60,201 nt of DNA, taken from Chloroflexota bacterium (GTDB lineage Bacteria > Chloroflexota > Anaerolineae > UBA4142 > SHND01). The notes below the pieces were generated by a model. The model was not told the origin of the DNA and made no database searches. It worked only from the letters and a program-made list of their open reading frames with translations. How positions within the stretch are numbered: the stretch's first letter is position 1; each line of letters starts with the position of its first letter. Shown here in pieces: positions 42,415-50,682 of this stretch. The stretch covers positions 1 to 60,201 of the forward strand of contig JACQWQ010000187.1 of NCBI GenBank assembly GCA_016209205.1, given 5' to 3'. Made by a program: the position numbers and the translations under genes.

Positions 42415-42510
42415 GGGGGTTTTTGATTTAGGATCTTTGATGTATGATTTCTACATCAAGACCGCGCCACACACACATCATAAATCCCAAATCACAAATC
42501 ATACACTGGC
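42415..42510. repeat. ATTTG-type repeats between minC and minD
   Basis: TTTTTGATTTAGGATCTTTG and CCCAAATCACAAATC words form inverted copies, ending at the minD start codon. Confidence 0.6.
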
Positions 42511-43326
42511 ATGTCCGGCACAGTCATTACGATCACTTCCGGCAAAGGCGGCGTCGGGAAAACGACGACGACCGCGAATCTCGGCGTTGCGCTCGCGCGG
42601 CGCGGCAAACGCGTCGCGTGCATTGACGCGGACATCGGGCTGCGCAATCTCGACGTCGTGTTGGGCTTGGAAAACCGCATCGTATACGACATTGTGGACG
42701 TGGTCGAAGGGCGCGCGCGCTTGCGGCAGGCCTTGATCCGCGACAAGCGCTTGCCCGAGCTGCTTATGCTGCCCGCCGCGCAAACGCGCGACAAGACCGC
42801 CGTGAATCCGCAGCAAATGCTCAAACTTGCCTCGGACCTCAAAGCCGAATTTGATTTTGTGCTCGTAGATTCGCCCGCCGGCATCGAGCACGGTTTCAAA
42901 AATGCGGTTGCGCCCGCCGACCGCGTGGTGATTGTGACGACGCCGGAGGTGAGCGCGGTGCGCGACGCCGACCGCATCATCGGTTTGGTCGAGGCGGCGG
43001 AAAAACCGAAACCGACGTTGATTCTCAACCGCCTGCGCCCCGGCATGGTCAAGCGCGGTGACATGTTAGCCACCGCAGATGTGTTGGAAATTCTCGCAAT
43101 TGATTTGATCGGGATTGTGCCCGAAGACGAAACGATCATCACCTCGACGAACCGGGGCAATCCCGTCGCTTTGGATGGCAAATCACAAGCGGGGCAGGCC
43201 TTTGGGCGCATCGCGGCGCGCTTGTTAGGCGAGGATGTGCCTTTTGCGGTGTTTGCCGACACGGACAGCGTCCTGTCTCGCATTCAAAAATGGTTCCGCA
43301 ATCCGAACGGGGGAGGCGGCGCATGA
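42511..43326 (+). CDS. minD: Septum site-determining ATPase MinD
   Basis: 271 residues. Deviant Walker A is SGKGGVGKTTTTANLG. VDSPAGIEHG matches the switch II/Walker B region of MinD, and the C-terminal amphipathic helix (SVLSRIQKWFRNPN) is the membrane-targeting sequence. It binds the membrane as an ATP dimer, recruits MinC, and is released by MinE. The stop codon overlaps the minE start (ATGA). Confidence 0.97.
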   Translation: MSGTVITITSGKGGVGKTTTTANLGVALARRGKRVACIDADIGLRNLDVVLGLENRIVYDIVDVVEGRARLRQALIRDKRLPELLMLPAAQTRDKTAVNPQQMLKLASDLKAEFDFVLVDSPAGIEHGFKNAVAPADRVVIVTTPEVSAVRDADRIIGLVEAAEKPKPTLILNRLRPGMVKRGDMLATADVLEILAIDLIGIVPEDETIITSTNRGNPVALDGKSQAGQAFGRIAARLLGEDVPFAVFADTDSVLSRIQKWFRNPNGGGGA

Positions 43327-43595
43327 GATGGTTGGATTCGTTGTTCAGGCGCGCGGAACCCAGCGCGCAAATCGCCAAAGCACGGCTCAAAATCGCCATC
43401 CAAATTGATCGCAGTAATCTCTCGCCGGAACTTTTGATGATGCTGCAAGAGGACATCGTGCGCGCGGTGTCCCAACGGATTGATATTGACCGCGAGGGCA
43501 TGAAGATTACGACGGAACGCGGCGAAGGCGGGCAGCGGCTGATTGCCGACATCCCCATCAAAAAAGTGCGCGCGAAACCGGCGTTAGGGGAATAA
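43323..43595 (+). CDS. minE: Cell division topological factor MinE
   Basis: 90 residues from the ATG at 43323, whose last two bases are part of the minD stop codon. The N-terminal MRWLDSLFRR helix and ARLKIAIQIDRSNLSPELL (MinD-activation segment) match MinE, followed by the topological-specificity domain (VSQRIDIDREGMKI). It stimulates MinD ATPase and drives pole-to-pole or polar localisation. Confidence 0.93.
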   Translation: MRWLDSLFRRAEPSAQIAKARLKIAIQIDRSNLSPELLMMLQEDIVRAVSQRIDIDREGMKITTERGEGGQRLIADIPIKKVRAKPALGE

Positions 43596-43662
43596 AGGAT
43601 GAAGGATGAAATCTCGAATTGGCAGATTCATCCTTCCGACTTCATCCTTCATCCTTCGTCTT
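43596..43662. repeat. AGGATGA heptanucleotide array
   Basis: Two or three AGGATGA 7-mers and their inverted copies (TTCATCC) fill the minE-rodA gap and end at the rodA start codon. They can fold into a hairpin. No ribosome-binding site is visible for rodA. Confidence 0.75.
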
Positions 43663-43663
43663 T

Positions 43664-44809
43664 ATGGTCTTACAAGAACGGCGTCTCTTTCAAAATTTTG
43701 ACTGGTGGTTGATCGTTGCGGTCGGCTTGCTCGTGCTCCTCGGCATTATCCTCATCAACAATACTACCGCGGGCGTCGAGGGTCTATTCGATACCGCCAA
43801 TCTGCTCGAAGATTTCACCTTTCGTCAAATCTTGTACGCGCTCGTCGGCTTTGGGATCTTGTTCGTCCTCTCGCAGCTGGACTATCGTATCTTTGCCGGG
43901 TTGTCGTGGGTGTTTTATCTCGGCATGCTCACGCTGCTCGGCATTGTGTTTACGATCGGACGCCTCTCGCTCGGCGCGCAGCGCTGGATTCCCCTCGGAC
44001 CTTTTCAACTGCAACCCTCCGAAATCGGCAAGCTGCTGCTCGTGCTCGTGCTCGCCAAATTTCTCGCCGACAACAGCAAACAACTGGACAAATGGCGCAC
44101 GCTCGCGTTTTCGTTTGCCATCGTCATCATTCCGACGGCGATGACGTACCTGCAACCCGATCTCGGCACGTCGCTGATTTTTCTGTTTGTCTGGGGCGTG
44201 ATGCTGCTCGCGGCAGGTCTCTCCTGGAAACAATTGTTGATTATCGGCGCACTGCTGGTGGTGCTCCTGCCCGTCGTCTGGCTGACGATGCAGGACTATC
44301 AACGCGCGCGCTTGACGACTTTTTTCAATCCCGCCGCCGACCCGCTGGGCGCGGGCTATAACGTCACCCAAGCGCGCATTGCCATCGGTTCGGGCGAATT
44401 GTTGGGCCGCGGCATCGGCGCGGGCACACAGTCGCAGCTGCAATTTTTACGCATTCGGCACACCGATTTTATCTTTTCCGTGATTGGCGAAGAGTTGGGC
44501 TTTTTCGGCGGCGTTTTTTTCTTTGCGCTGTACACGTTCGTGCTGCTGCGCATGTTGCGCGCGGCGCAGGTCTCGCGTTCTGTGTTCGGACGTCTGACCG
44601 CCGTCGGTTTTGCCGCCGCGTTATTTTTTCAAGCGTTCGTCAATTTAGGCATGAACGTGGGCATCATGCCCGTGACGGGAATTCCCTTGCCTTTTGTCAG
44701 TTCGGGCGGCAGTTCGCTCGTGACCTATTTGATGATGATTGGCATTATCCAAAGCATTCTCGCCCACGAAAAATTGTTGGGACTGCGCACCAAGCCACAG
44801 CAAGTGTAA
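43664..44809 (+). CDS. rodA: Rod shape-determining SEDS glycosyltransferase RodA
   Basis: 381 residues, ten membrane helices. RodA/FtsW motifs include GAQRWIPLGPFQLQPSE, FLFVWGVMLLAAGL, FLRIRHTDFIFSVIGEELGF and NVGIMPVTGIPLPFVSSGGS. It polymerises peptidoglycan from lipid II together with a class B penicillin-binding protein. It follows minE and is probably co-transcribed. It could be FtsW, but length, the RodA-like GIPLPFVSSGGSSL and absence of a long N-terminus favour RodA. Confidence 0.9.
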   Translation: MVLQERRLFQNFDWWLIVAVGLLVLLGIILINNTTAGVEGLFDTANLLEDFTFRQILYALVGFGILFVLSQLDYRIFAGLSWVFYLGMLTLLGIVFTIGRLSLGAQRWIPLGPFQLQPSEIGKLLLVLVLAKFLADNSKQLDKWRTLAFSFAIVIIPTAMTYLQPDLGTSLIFLFVWGVMLLAAGLSWKQLLIIGALLVVLLPVVWLTMQDYQRARLTTFFNPAADPLGAGYNVTQARIAIGSGELLGRGIGAGTQSQLQFLRIRHTDFIFSVIGEELGFFGGVFFFALYTFVLLRMLRAAQVSRSVFGRLTAVGFAAALFFQAFVNLGMNVGIMPVTGIPLPFVSSGGSSLVTYLMMIGIIQSILAHEKLLGLRTKPQQV

Positions 44810-44815
44810 TGACCT

Positions 44816-44866
44816 GATTGGAAAAAAATTCCGTCGTGCGCCGCACGACGGAATTTTTTTCCAATC
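44816..44866. terminator. Perfect 24-bp hairpin with 3-nt loop
   Basis: GATTGGAAAAAAATTCCGTC plus four more bases pairs perfectly with its complement across GCC. It sits between convergent rodA and binding-protein genes and ends at the latter's stop codon. Confidence 0.93.
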
Positions 44867-45748
44867 TCAAAAATTTTCTTTTTGCAATTCTTCCAATCTC
44901 CCATCGCGCTTTAATTCATCAATCACCGCGTTGATTTCATGCAGCAGCGTCGGCGAATCGCGGCGCACGGCGATAATGTAATTTTCACCCGCGAGCGGCG
45001 CGCCGACAATGCGCCAATTCATGGCGTTGAGTCCCACGCCCGTGTCCGCCTCCGCGCGCTGAAAATCATAAAACGCAATCGGGTCAGTAATCGCCGCGCT
45101 GACCTCACCCTTTTGCAGCGCGCGCAAGGCGTCCTGCGCGGTGTTGTGTTGGCGCAATTGCAAGTTGTACCGCTTTTGCCATTTGCGCGCGACGGCATCG
45201 CCGTTCGTGCCTAACTCGACGGCAATCGCGCGCCCTTGTAGTTTGTCCAAGTCCGTCGTCGTCGCGTCGTCGCCGCGCACGATCAAAATCGGCCCGCCGT
45301 TGAAATAGGCGTGCGTGAAATAGACATCCTGCGTTTTCGTCGGATTGTACGGCAGCGCGGACAAGATCAGGTCGAATTGTTTTGCGTTCAACGCGTCATA
45401 CAAACCATCAAAGCCAGTATAGACCCACTGGATTTTCACGCCCCACGTATTTGCCATTTCGTTCGCCAATGCGACGTCAAACCCCGAAAGATTACCCTTG
45501 CCGTCATCTACAATGAACGGCGGTGAACTCGGGTCTATGCCGATGCGCACGACCTTTTCGTTTTGAATGCGCGTCCACGTATCATCGGGTTTGGATGGCG
45601 CGGGCGGAAACAAAAAACTGTAGGCGAGATACGCGAGGAGCGCGAGCGCGAGGAGGGCAGGCGGAAGAGAGCCGATACGGAAATTTTCGATTTTTGATCC
45701 GTCACGTTTGTGCGGGACAAATTTTTGCTTTTTGCTTGGGTCAATCAT
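44867..45748 (-). CDS. Polar amino acid-type ABC substrate-binding protein with an N-terminal membrane anchor
   Basis: 293 residues. A membrane helix (LPPALLALALLAYLAYSFLF, about 28-48) is followed by a bacterial solute-binding protein family 3 domain: KVVRIGIDPSSPPFIVDD, GNLSGFDVALANEMANTW, FDLILSALPYNPTKTQDVYF and ALRALQKGEVSAAITDP. The N-terminus (about 25 residues, Lys-rich) is unusual for this family. The gene overlaps the end of the upstream MazG-like gene. No permease or ATPase genes are adjacent. The substrate is unknown. Confidence 0.88.
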   Translation of the reverse strand: MIDPSKKQKFVPHKRDGSKIENFRIGSLPPALLALALLAYLAYSFLFPPAPSKPDDTWTRIQNEKVVRIGIDPSSPPFIVDDGKGNLSGFDVALANEMANTWGVKIQWVYTGFDGLYDALNAKQFDLILSALPYNPTKTQDVYFTHAYFNGGPILIVRGDDATTTDLDKLQGRAIAVELGTNGDAVARKWQKRYNLQLRQHNTAQDALRALQKGEVSAAITDPIAFYDFQRAEADTGVGLNAMNWRIVGAPLAGENYIIAVRRDSPTLLHEINAVIDELKRDGRLEELQKENF

Positions 45749-46061
45749 TTGGGCTCAATCGTTCCTCCAACTCATCCATCGCGCGCGCAAACGCCCGTTC
45801 CAAATCTACTTCGTGCGCGTGCGCCAACACCATCACCGACCAAAGACAATCCGCCAACTCGTGTTCAAGTTTTTCGCGCGCGTTGGCAATCTCGCGGCGT
45901 CCATTCACCGCCATCACCAATTTCGCCACATCGCCCACATCGCCCACAAATCCCAGCGCCAACTCCTCATTCGTCCACGCCGCGCCCGATTTCGCCTTTT
46001 CAAATTCCGCATACCGCACGCGAATGGTCATGGCGCGTTTTTCGAGTTCACGAAATTCCAT
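45741..46061 (-). CDS. MazG-like nucleotide pyrophosphohydrolase
   Basis: 106 residues from the ATG at 46061. The MazG/all-alpha NTP-PPase core is recognisable: EELALGFVGDVGDVAKLVM, EKLEHELADCLWSVMVLA (Mg-binding Glu/Asp), a HEVDLERAFARAMDELEERL tail. It would hydrolyse a (d)NTP to the monophosphate and pyrophosphate. It ends in an overlap with the binding-protein gene. A frame extension to 46154 is encoded by CT-rich repeats and is not used. Confidence 0.8.
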   Translation of the reverse strand: MEFRELEKRAMTIRVRYAEFEKAKSGAAWTNEELALGFVGDVGDVAKLVMAVNGRREIANAREKLEHELADCLWSVMVLAHAHEVDLERAFARAMDELEERLSPND

Positions 46062-46150
46062 CTTGGTTTTCCTTCCCCTCCATTGCCTCGCAACGAATGA
46101 ATTCGTTACTACTCTCTCGCTCTCCCTCTCTCTATCACTCCCTCTCTCTA
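46062..46150. repeat. CT-rich simple repeat and GTAGTAACGAAT half-palindrome
   Basis: CAACGAATGAATTCGTTACT (about 46087-46113) and CCCTCTCTCTATCACTCC words, filling the gap between the glycosidase stop codon and the MazG-like start. Confidence 0.7.
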
Positions 46151-47035
46151 TCACTCCCCCCGCGCGTATTTCTGCACTTCGTAATAAATCGGTTTCGGAT
46201 CAAAATCCGGCGTCACGAAGGAAAAATAGTCGTTGAACGTGTACGTGGGCGCGGGCGTACGGAATACCCACAACGCGCATACGTCCACCCAATCCGTTCT
46301 TTCGCACCAATCGTACGCCTTGATGGTGTTTTGAATGCGTTCCGCGGGCGTCACCGCTTTGGTCCAACGCGGGTGATCGTTCCAGCCGCCTTCGGTGAGC
46401 ATGACGTGTTTCGCGTCATCGCCGTATTTGAGCATGACATTGTGCAAGAGTTCCGTGCGGCGAAAATTTACGCGGTCGGGCGAGGGGGCTTCTTCCGCAG
46501 GCGCTTTCCAACCGTACGCGTGCACGGCGAGTGCATCGAAATAATTTTTCGCGCCCGCTTGATACATTTGGTCGAGAAAAGCCAAATCATTCATCGCGTC
46601 GGGCGTGCCGGGCGACGCGAGATTTGGGGCAAGCGCTCCGGCGAGAATTTTTACGTCGGGATTTTTTTCGTGGGCGCGCGTATAGACCGCTTTGAGTAAT
46701 TCGGTATACGCGGCGGGATCGGGGGGACGCTGACCCCATTCAAAATTTACGTTCGGCTCGTTCCAAATGGTGAGGTCATTCACGCGCCCTTGATAGTGTT
46801 CGGCTACCGCCGCGACAAAATCGGCCAAATCATTGTACTGCTCGGGATCGAGGTACGAGGTCGAGGCGCCTTCGGGACGCGCCCATGGCGGGACAAAACC
46901 GAGACGCGCGATTACGGTCAAACCTTGTTGGCGCGCGTGGTCCACCAGCGCATCGGCGTGGTCCCAATCAAATTCACCTTTTTGATTTTCGATGTACGCC
47001 CAGGGGAAAAATTCGACGACGTACGGCGCGCCCAT
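46151..47035 (-). CDS. Clan-A glycoside hydrolase (GH5/GH39-like), N-terminally short
   Basis: 294 residues from the ATG at 47035. The barrel is recognisable from EFFPWAYIENQKGEFDWDHA, VIARLGFVPPWA, LTIWNEPNVNFEWG (acid/base Glu) and VMLTEGGWNDHPR (nucleophile Glu). Relatives usually have another 50-100 residues with a membrane anchor and the first barrel strand before this point; these are missing and no upstream frame supplies them, so the gene may be truncated. The substrate is unknown. Confidence 0.78.
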   Translation of the reverse strand: MGAPYVVEFFPWAYIENQKGEFDWDHADALVDHARQQGLTVIARLGFVPPWARPEGASTSYLDPEQYNDLADFVAAVAEHYQGRVNDLTIWNEPNVNFEWGQRPPDPAAYTELLKAVYTRAHEKNPDVKILAGALAPNLASPGTPDAMNDLAFLDQMYQAGAKNYFDALAVHAYGWKAPAEEAPSPDRVNFRRTELLHNVMLKYGDDAKHVMLTEGGWNDHPRWTKAVTPAERIQNTIKAYDWCERTDWVDVCALWVFRTPAPTYTFNDYFSFVTPDFDPKPIYYEVQKYARGE

Positions 47036-47065
47036 CCGTGACAATGCGCTGTGGCTTTAAAGTTA

Positions 47066-47094
47066 TTGACAAGACCCGAATACCCTGTTATTAT
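47066..47094 (+). promoter_or_regulatory. Promoter of the NYN-domain gene
   Basis: TTGACA (47066-47071), 17-nt spacer, TATTAT (47089-47094), giving a leader of about 125 nt. Confidence 0.85.
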
Positions 47095-47100
47095 CTTGAC

Positions 47101-47215
47101 CAAATGTTAACCTATTCGCAAACATTTGCCAACCATTGCGCGTAGGAAAAAATATACCTATGATCTGGGTAGAAGGTGATGCTGCCTCACTTCTGTTAGC
47201 TAGTGAGCCAGCATC
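47101..47215 (+). promoter_or_regulatory. Leader of the NYN-domain gene with two hairpins
   Basis: CAAATGTT/AACATTTG (47101-47128) lies at the 5' end. GATGCTG.CTCAC/GTGAG.CAGCATC (about 47178-47215) ends 11 nt before the start codon. No clear ribosome-binding site is visible between the second hairpin and the ATG. Confidence 0.6.
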
Positions 47216-47226
47216 ATAAAACTAAT

Positions 47227-48201
47227 ATGTCTGAAAGTGGCGAGGTCGCCCTCTTTATTGACTTTGAGAATGTGCGCTACGGGCTGAAAAACACCTTTGG
47301 ACTCGAACCAGAGCCGCAAAAACTGATGGAAAAAGCCCGCGCCTACGGACCCGTTGCCTTGGCGAATGCGTACGCAGACTTTACGGAACATCCCGAATTC
47401 TACCGGCGCAAACTCGAAGTCGCCGGAATCTCCCCCCGGGATATCCCACGCCGCAGTCCGGATGTCCAGCACAAGAGCTCGTCTGACATGGCGATGCTGC
47501 TCGACATTATTGACTGCTTGCTCGACCGCCCCACCGTAACCACGCTGGTGCTGATGACCGGTGACAGCGATTTTATTCGGGCTGTGGCGCGCGCGCGCTA
47601 TCGTTTCAACAAGCGCGTGGTCGTGTCGGGGGTGCCCGGTTGTGTGTCCAATGATTTGATTGCGGCTGCCGATCTCAACGATCCAATCTTTGAAGAGGGC
47701 TGGACGCCCATTGTCCGCGAAATGGGTGTGAACGGCAAACCAACCTCCGGCTATGAGACGACCACCGTCCCGAACTTGCCGCAAGCAGAAATCAAACTGC
47801 TCAAACTCATCGAATACCTCGATCGCACCCGCCCGTACCTCACCTTTTTGTTCGTCAAGACGCACGCGCTCGCCCCAAGCAATCAAGTTGAATTAACGCC
47901 GCTGCAAGTGGACGTGATCCTCACCGGCTTTAAAGAACGCGGCATCCTCCTCGAAGAAATTCGCGACATGGATGGACGCACTCTCCGCCTCTTGCATTTC
48001 CGCCGCGATCATCCCGAAGTCGTCGCCGCCCTGGCCATTGCTGCCCAGCAAGCCCAGCAAGCCCAGCAAGCCCAGCAAGCGGTACTGCTTCCGAAACCCG
48101 CACCGGTCGCCGTAACGGAAGCCGCACCCAAAACCGATGTACCGGTCGAGGAACCCGCGCCGGTTCAGGAAGATGCAATGCCGCCGAGCGAAAGCGCATA
48201 A
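47227..48201 (+). CDS. NYN-domain RNase-like protein with C-terminal Ala/Gln repeat
   Basis: 324 residues from the ATG at 47227. The NYN (PIN-like, LabA/DUF88) domain has acidic residues in ALFIDFENVRYG, SDMAMLLDIID and LMTGDSDFIRAVARAR, the pattern for a metal-dependent RNase. A second helical domain (about 190-275) may be an OST-HTH/LOTUS-like RNA-binding module. A tail of four GCCCAGCAA units encodes AQQAQQAQQAQQA, then a Pro/Glu-rich stretch. Probably cuts or regulates RNA. Its own leader has two hairpins. Confidence 0.85.
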   Translation: MSESGEVALFIDFENVRYGLKNTFGLEPEPQKLMEKARAYGPVALANAYADFTEHPEFYRRKLEVAGISPRDIPRRSPDVQHKSSSDMAMLLDIIDCLLDRPTVTTLVLMTGDSDFIRAVARARYRFNKRVVVSGVPGCVSNDLIAAADLNDPIFEEGWTPIVREMGVNGKPTSGYETTTVPNLPQAEIKLLKLIEYLDRTRPYLTFLFVKTHALAPSNQVELTPLQVDVILTGFKERGILLEEIRDMDGRTLRLLHFRRDHPEVVAALAIAAQQAQQAQQAQQAVLLPKPAPVAVTEAAPKTDVPVEEPAPVQEDAMPPSESA

Positions 48202-48210
48202 TAGCAAATC

Positions 48211-48241
48211 AAGACCCGTCCGCGACAGGACGGGTCTTGTC
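48211..48241. terminator. Bidirectional terminator
   Basis: AAGACCCGTCC/GGACGGGTCTT with a short loop and TGTCTTT, between the NYN gene and gltD. Confidence 0.9.
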
Positions 48242-48242
48242 T

Positions 48243-49790
48243 TTATTCGGTCGGAACCGCAACGGATAAATCCGCTTGCATTTCTCTGTGCGGTGTTTTG
48301 AGCGGCGTGTCGAGACGGCGCAAGTAATCATCCATCGCGCGTGCGGCATGGCGTCCCGCCGCCACCGCCGTAACGACCAAATCCGCGCCCCGCACATCGT
48401 CGCCTCCGGCATAGAGTCCGGGAATGTTGGTCGCGCCGGTAAACGCGGATTCGACCTTGAACAAGCCCTTCCATCCTTTTTCCAACGCGGGCAGTGCATC
48501 GCCAATGGTCGGATCGGGAGTATATCCGAGCGCCAAGACGATAATATCGGCGGGCACGCGAAAATTCGATCCTTCCACTGGCTGCGGCGAGCGACGGCCC
48601 GAAGCATCGGGCGCGCCCAGTGCCATGCGCTGCAATTCCAGCTCGCGCACGTGTCCGTCTTGATCGCCGATGAATTGGACGGGCGCGACGAGAAATTCAA
48701 ACCGCACCCCCTCTTGTTTCGCGTGCATGCGTTCTTCCGCGCGGCCCGGCATTTCGTTTTCGGTGCGGCGGTAATAATCGGTGACCGCGCCGTCTTGGAT
48801 CCCCGCTTGGCGCTGCAAACGAATCGAACTGCGCACACAATCCATCGAAGTGTCGCCCCCCCCGATCACGGCGATGTGTTTGCCGATTTCGGGCCGCGCG
48901 CGGATTCGCGCCGGCAAATCTTGCAGCGGCAAGTTCGCGCGCACGAGAAACTCTGTCGCTTGGTAAATGCCCTTGAGGTTTTCGCCGGGCAGGCGCGCCT
49001 TGTTTCCAATCGGCGCGCCGATGCCGAGAAAGACCGCGTCGTATTCGTCCAAGAGTTGTTGCATGGAAATATCTTTGCCCACGCGCGTATTGCAAATAAA
49101 TTTCACGCCGTATTGCTCGAGCCACGCGGCTTTTTCAAACAGAATTTGCTTGGCGAGTTTGAAACCGGGAATGCCGTACACATTCAATCCGCCGGGCTTG
49201 GGCCATTCTTCGTACACGACTATGGCATGTCCGTCGCGCACCAATTCCTCTGCCACCGCCATGCCCGCCGGACCGCTGCCGACGACGGCAACGCGGCGTC
49301 CCGTTGCGGGTGCAACATGGTAGTGCGGAAATCCTTCATGCTTGCGCTGCCAGTCCGCGCAAAACGCTTCCAGCTTGCCAATGTTCACCGCGCGTTCATA
49401 GCCCGCCACCGTGCAAGCGCCTTCGCATAAAATCTCTTGGGGACAAATACGTCCGCACACTTCGGGGAAATTGTTCGTCGCACGAAATACCATCGCCGCG
49501 TCTACATATCGGCGCCGTTCAATCAGCAGCATCGCGGTCGGAATATCATTGTGCACCGGACAACCGAGAATGCACGGTTCGGGCGAAGGACAATGAATGC
49601 AGCGTGCGGCTTCGACGACGGCTTGCTCCTCGTCATAGCCCAAAAACACTTCGCCAAAATTCAAAACGCGCGCTTTGGGGTCTTGCTTGGGCGGAGGACC
49701 TGCGGGAATGTGTGCGCGCTCATAGCGCCCGAGCTCGAACTGCATTACGTCCGGGCTGTCTGCGCCCCGCTTGGGATACATTTCGGTCAT
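48243..49790 (-). CDS. gltD: Glutamate synthase small subunit
   Basis: 515 residues from the ATG at 49790 (alternatives at 49781 and 49817). N-terminal 4Fe-4S cysteines (CIHCPSPEPCILGCPVHNDI, CGRICPQEILCEGAC) precede the FAD motif VAVVGSGPAGMAVAEELV and NADPH motif IAVIGGGDTSMDCVRSSIRL. The C-terminal GLYAGGDDVRGADLVVTAVA fits the family. It passes electrons from NADPH to GltB (5962-9759), 39 kb away, so the subunits are not co-transcribed. No ribosome-binding site is strong. Confidence 0.96.
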   Translation of the reverse strand: MTEMYPKRGADSPDVMQFELGRYERAHIPAGPPPKQDPKARVLNFGEVFLGYDEEQAVVEAARCIHCPSPEPCILGCPVHNDIPTAMLLIERRRYVDAAMVFRATNNFPEVCGRICPQEILCEGACTVAGYERAVNIGKLEAFCADWQRKHEGFPHYHVAPATGRRVAVVGSGPAGMAVAEELVRDGHAIVVYEEWPKPGGLNVYGIPGFKLAKQILFEKAAWLEQYGVKFICNTRVGKDISMQQLLDEYDAVFLGIGAPIGNKARLPGENLKGIYQATEFLVRANLPLQDLPARIRARPEIGKHIAVIGGGDTSMDCVRSSIRLQRQAGIQDGAVTDYYRRTENEMPGRAEERMHAKQEGVRFEFLVAPVQFIGDQDGHVRELELQRMALGAPDASGRRSPQPVEGSNFRVPADIIVLALGYTPDPTIGDALPALEKGWKGLFKVESAFTGATNIPGLYAGGDDVRGADLVVTAVAAGRHAARAMDDYLRRLDTPLKTPHREMQADLSVAVPTE

Positions 49791-49910
49791 ACGCTGCCAA
49801 TAAAAGAGAGCAATCACCCCGCGCGCGCGGTAACGGCGATTGCTCCGTTTATGAAAATTAACTCACCGCCGACAATCCATCATCCCACTGCCGCGAAAAA
49901 TTTTCGGAAA

Positions 49911-50342
49911 TTATTTCTTGCGCGGCGAGACCGGCAGTCGGGCGGGCGACGGGGAAAGGGTCGGCGCAGCTGGAGACGCCATCTCACTTTCCAGCATTTG
50001 GGTCTCTTTTTCTAGATTTTCAATACGCCGCATATTCTGGACTTGGCGATATAAGCCAATGCCAATGCTGCCGAGCGTCATCAGGTCGCCGACCGTAAAA
50101 CCGAGAATGCGAGGTTGCTGGGGCGCGGGCAGATACACCACGTTCATCGGATTCCCGTTCGCATCGTACGCGGCGGGCAACGTTTCTTTCGGTTTGGTCA
50201 AACGACTAAGGACGAACATTAACGCCGCGCCGCCGAGTGCGCCCGCCAATCCGCCGACAATCGCCGGAAACGCGGGGCTGGTGCGCAAATCATCCCAAGC
50301 CAGTTGAGCATCCGTTTGATTCATGAACGGTTCTTGCGCCAT
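49911..50342 (-). CDS. Small membrane protein of unknown function
   Basis: 143 residues. A Gly/Ala-rich helix (AIVGGLAGALGGAALMFVLS), then a Pro-rich region, a second helix (VGDLMTLGSIGIGLYRQVQ), a short coiled coil (NMRRIENLEKETQMLESEM) and a Pro/Ser tail. It starts 1 nt after the stop of the gene upstream, so the two form an operon. No family recognised. Confidence 0.65.
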   Translation of the reverse strand: MAQEPFMNQTDAQLAWDDLRTSPAFPAIVGGLAGALGGAALMFVLSRLTKPKETLPAAYDANGNPMNVVYLPAPQQPRILGFTVGDLMTLGSIGIGLYRQVQNMRRIENLEKETQMLESEMASPAAPTLSPSPARLPVSPRKK

Positions 50343-50343
50343 T

Positions 50344-50649
50344 TTAATTTCCCTGCCCTCTGCTTCCGCGCAGCCATGATTGTGCCGTCACTTTAATTTG
50401 CTCGGCAGTGGTATGAATGCCAATCGGCGCACTGGCGATCGCGTCGGTCACCTTCATCGTCACTTGCTGCACCCGCAACGTATAGACCTGTGCGTACAAA
50501 AACGGCAAGACCAACGCTTTGCGTCCCTTGCGCAAATACCACCATCCCATGCCGAAACTCACCGCCATGATCAGGGTGAATAAGAGCAATTGCACGACTA
50601 AAAAAATCGCGGCAATATCCGCCGCAATACTGAGGGACTGCTCATCCAT
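50344..50649 (-). CDS. Small membrane protein of unknown function
   Basis: 101 residues. An N-terminal long helix (IAAIFLVVQLLLFTLIMAVS FGMGWWYL in two parts) and a basic loop RKGRKALVLP, then a helical C-terminus ending in a basic QSWLRGSRGQ. First gene of a two-gene operon with 49911-50342; the pair may form a membrane complex. No family recognised. Confidence 0.65.
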   Translation of the reverse strand: MDEQSLSIAADIAAIFLVVQLLLFTLIMAVSFGMGWWYLRKGRKALVLPFLYAQVYTLRVQQVTMKVTDAIASAPIGIHTTAEQIKVTAQSWLRGSRGQGN

Positions 50650-50682
50650 ACGCTTGCGCTGTTTGCCTCGCGTGCCATTATA

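Noticed and set aside
48601..48680. Possible repeat insertion in GltD (GRRSPQPVEGS)
   Set aside because: The segment is close to the usual GltD sequence at this point, so it is probably native.
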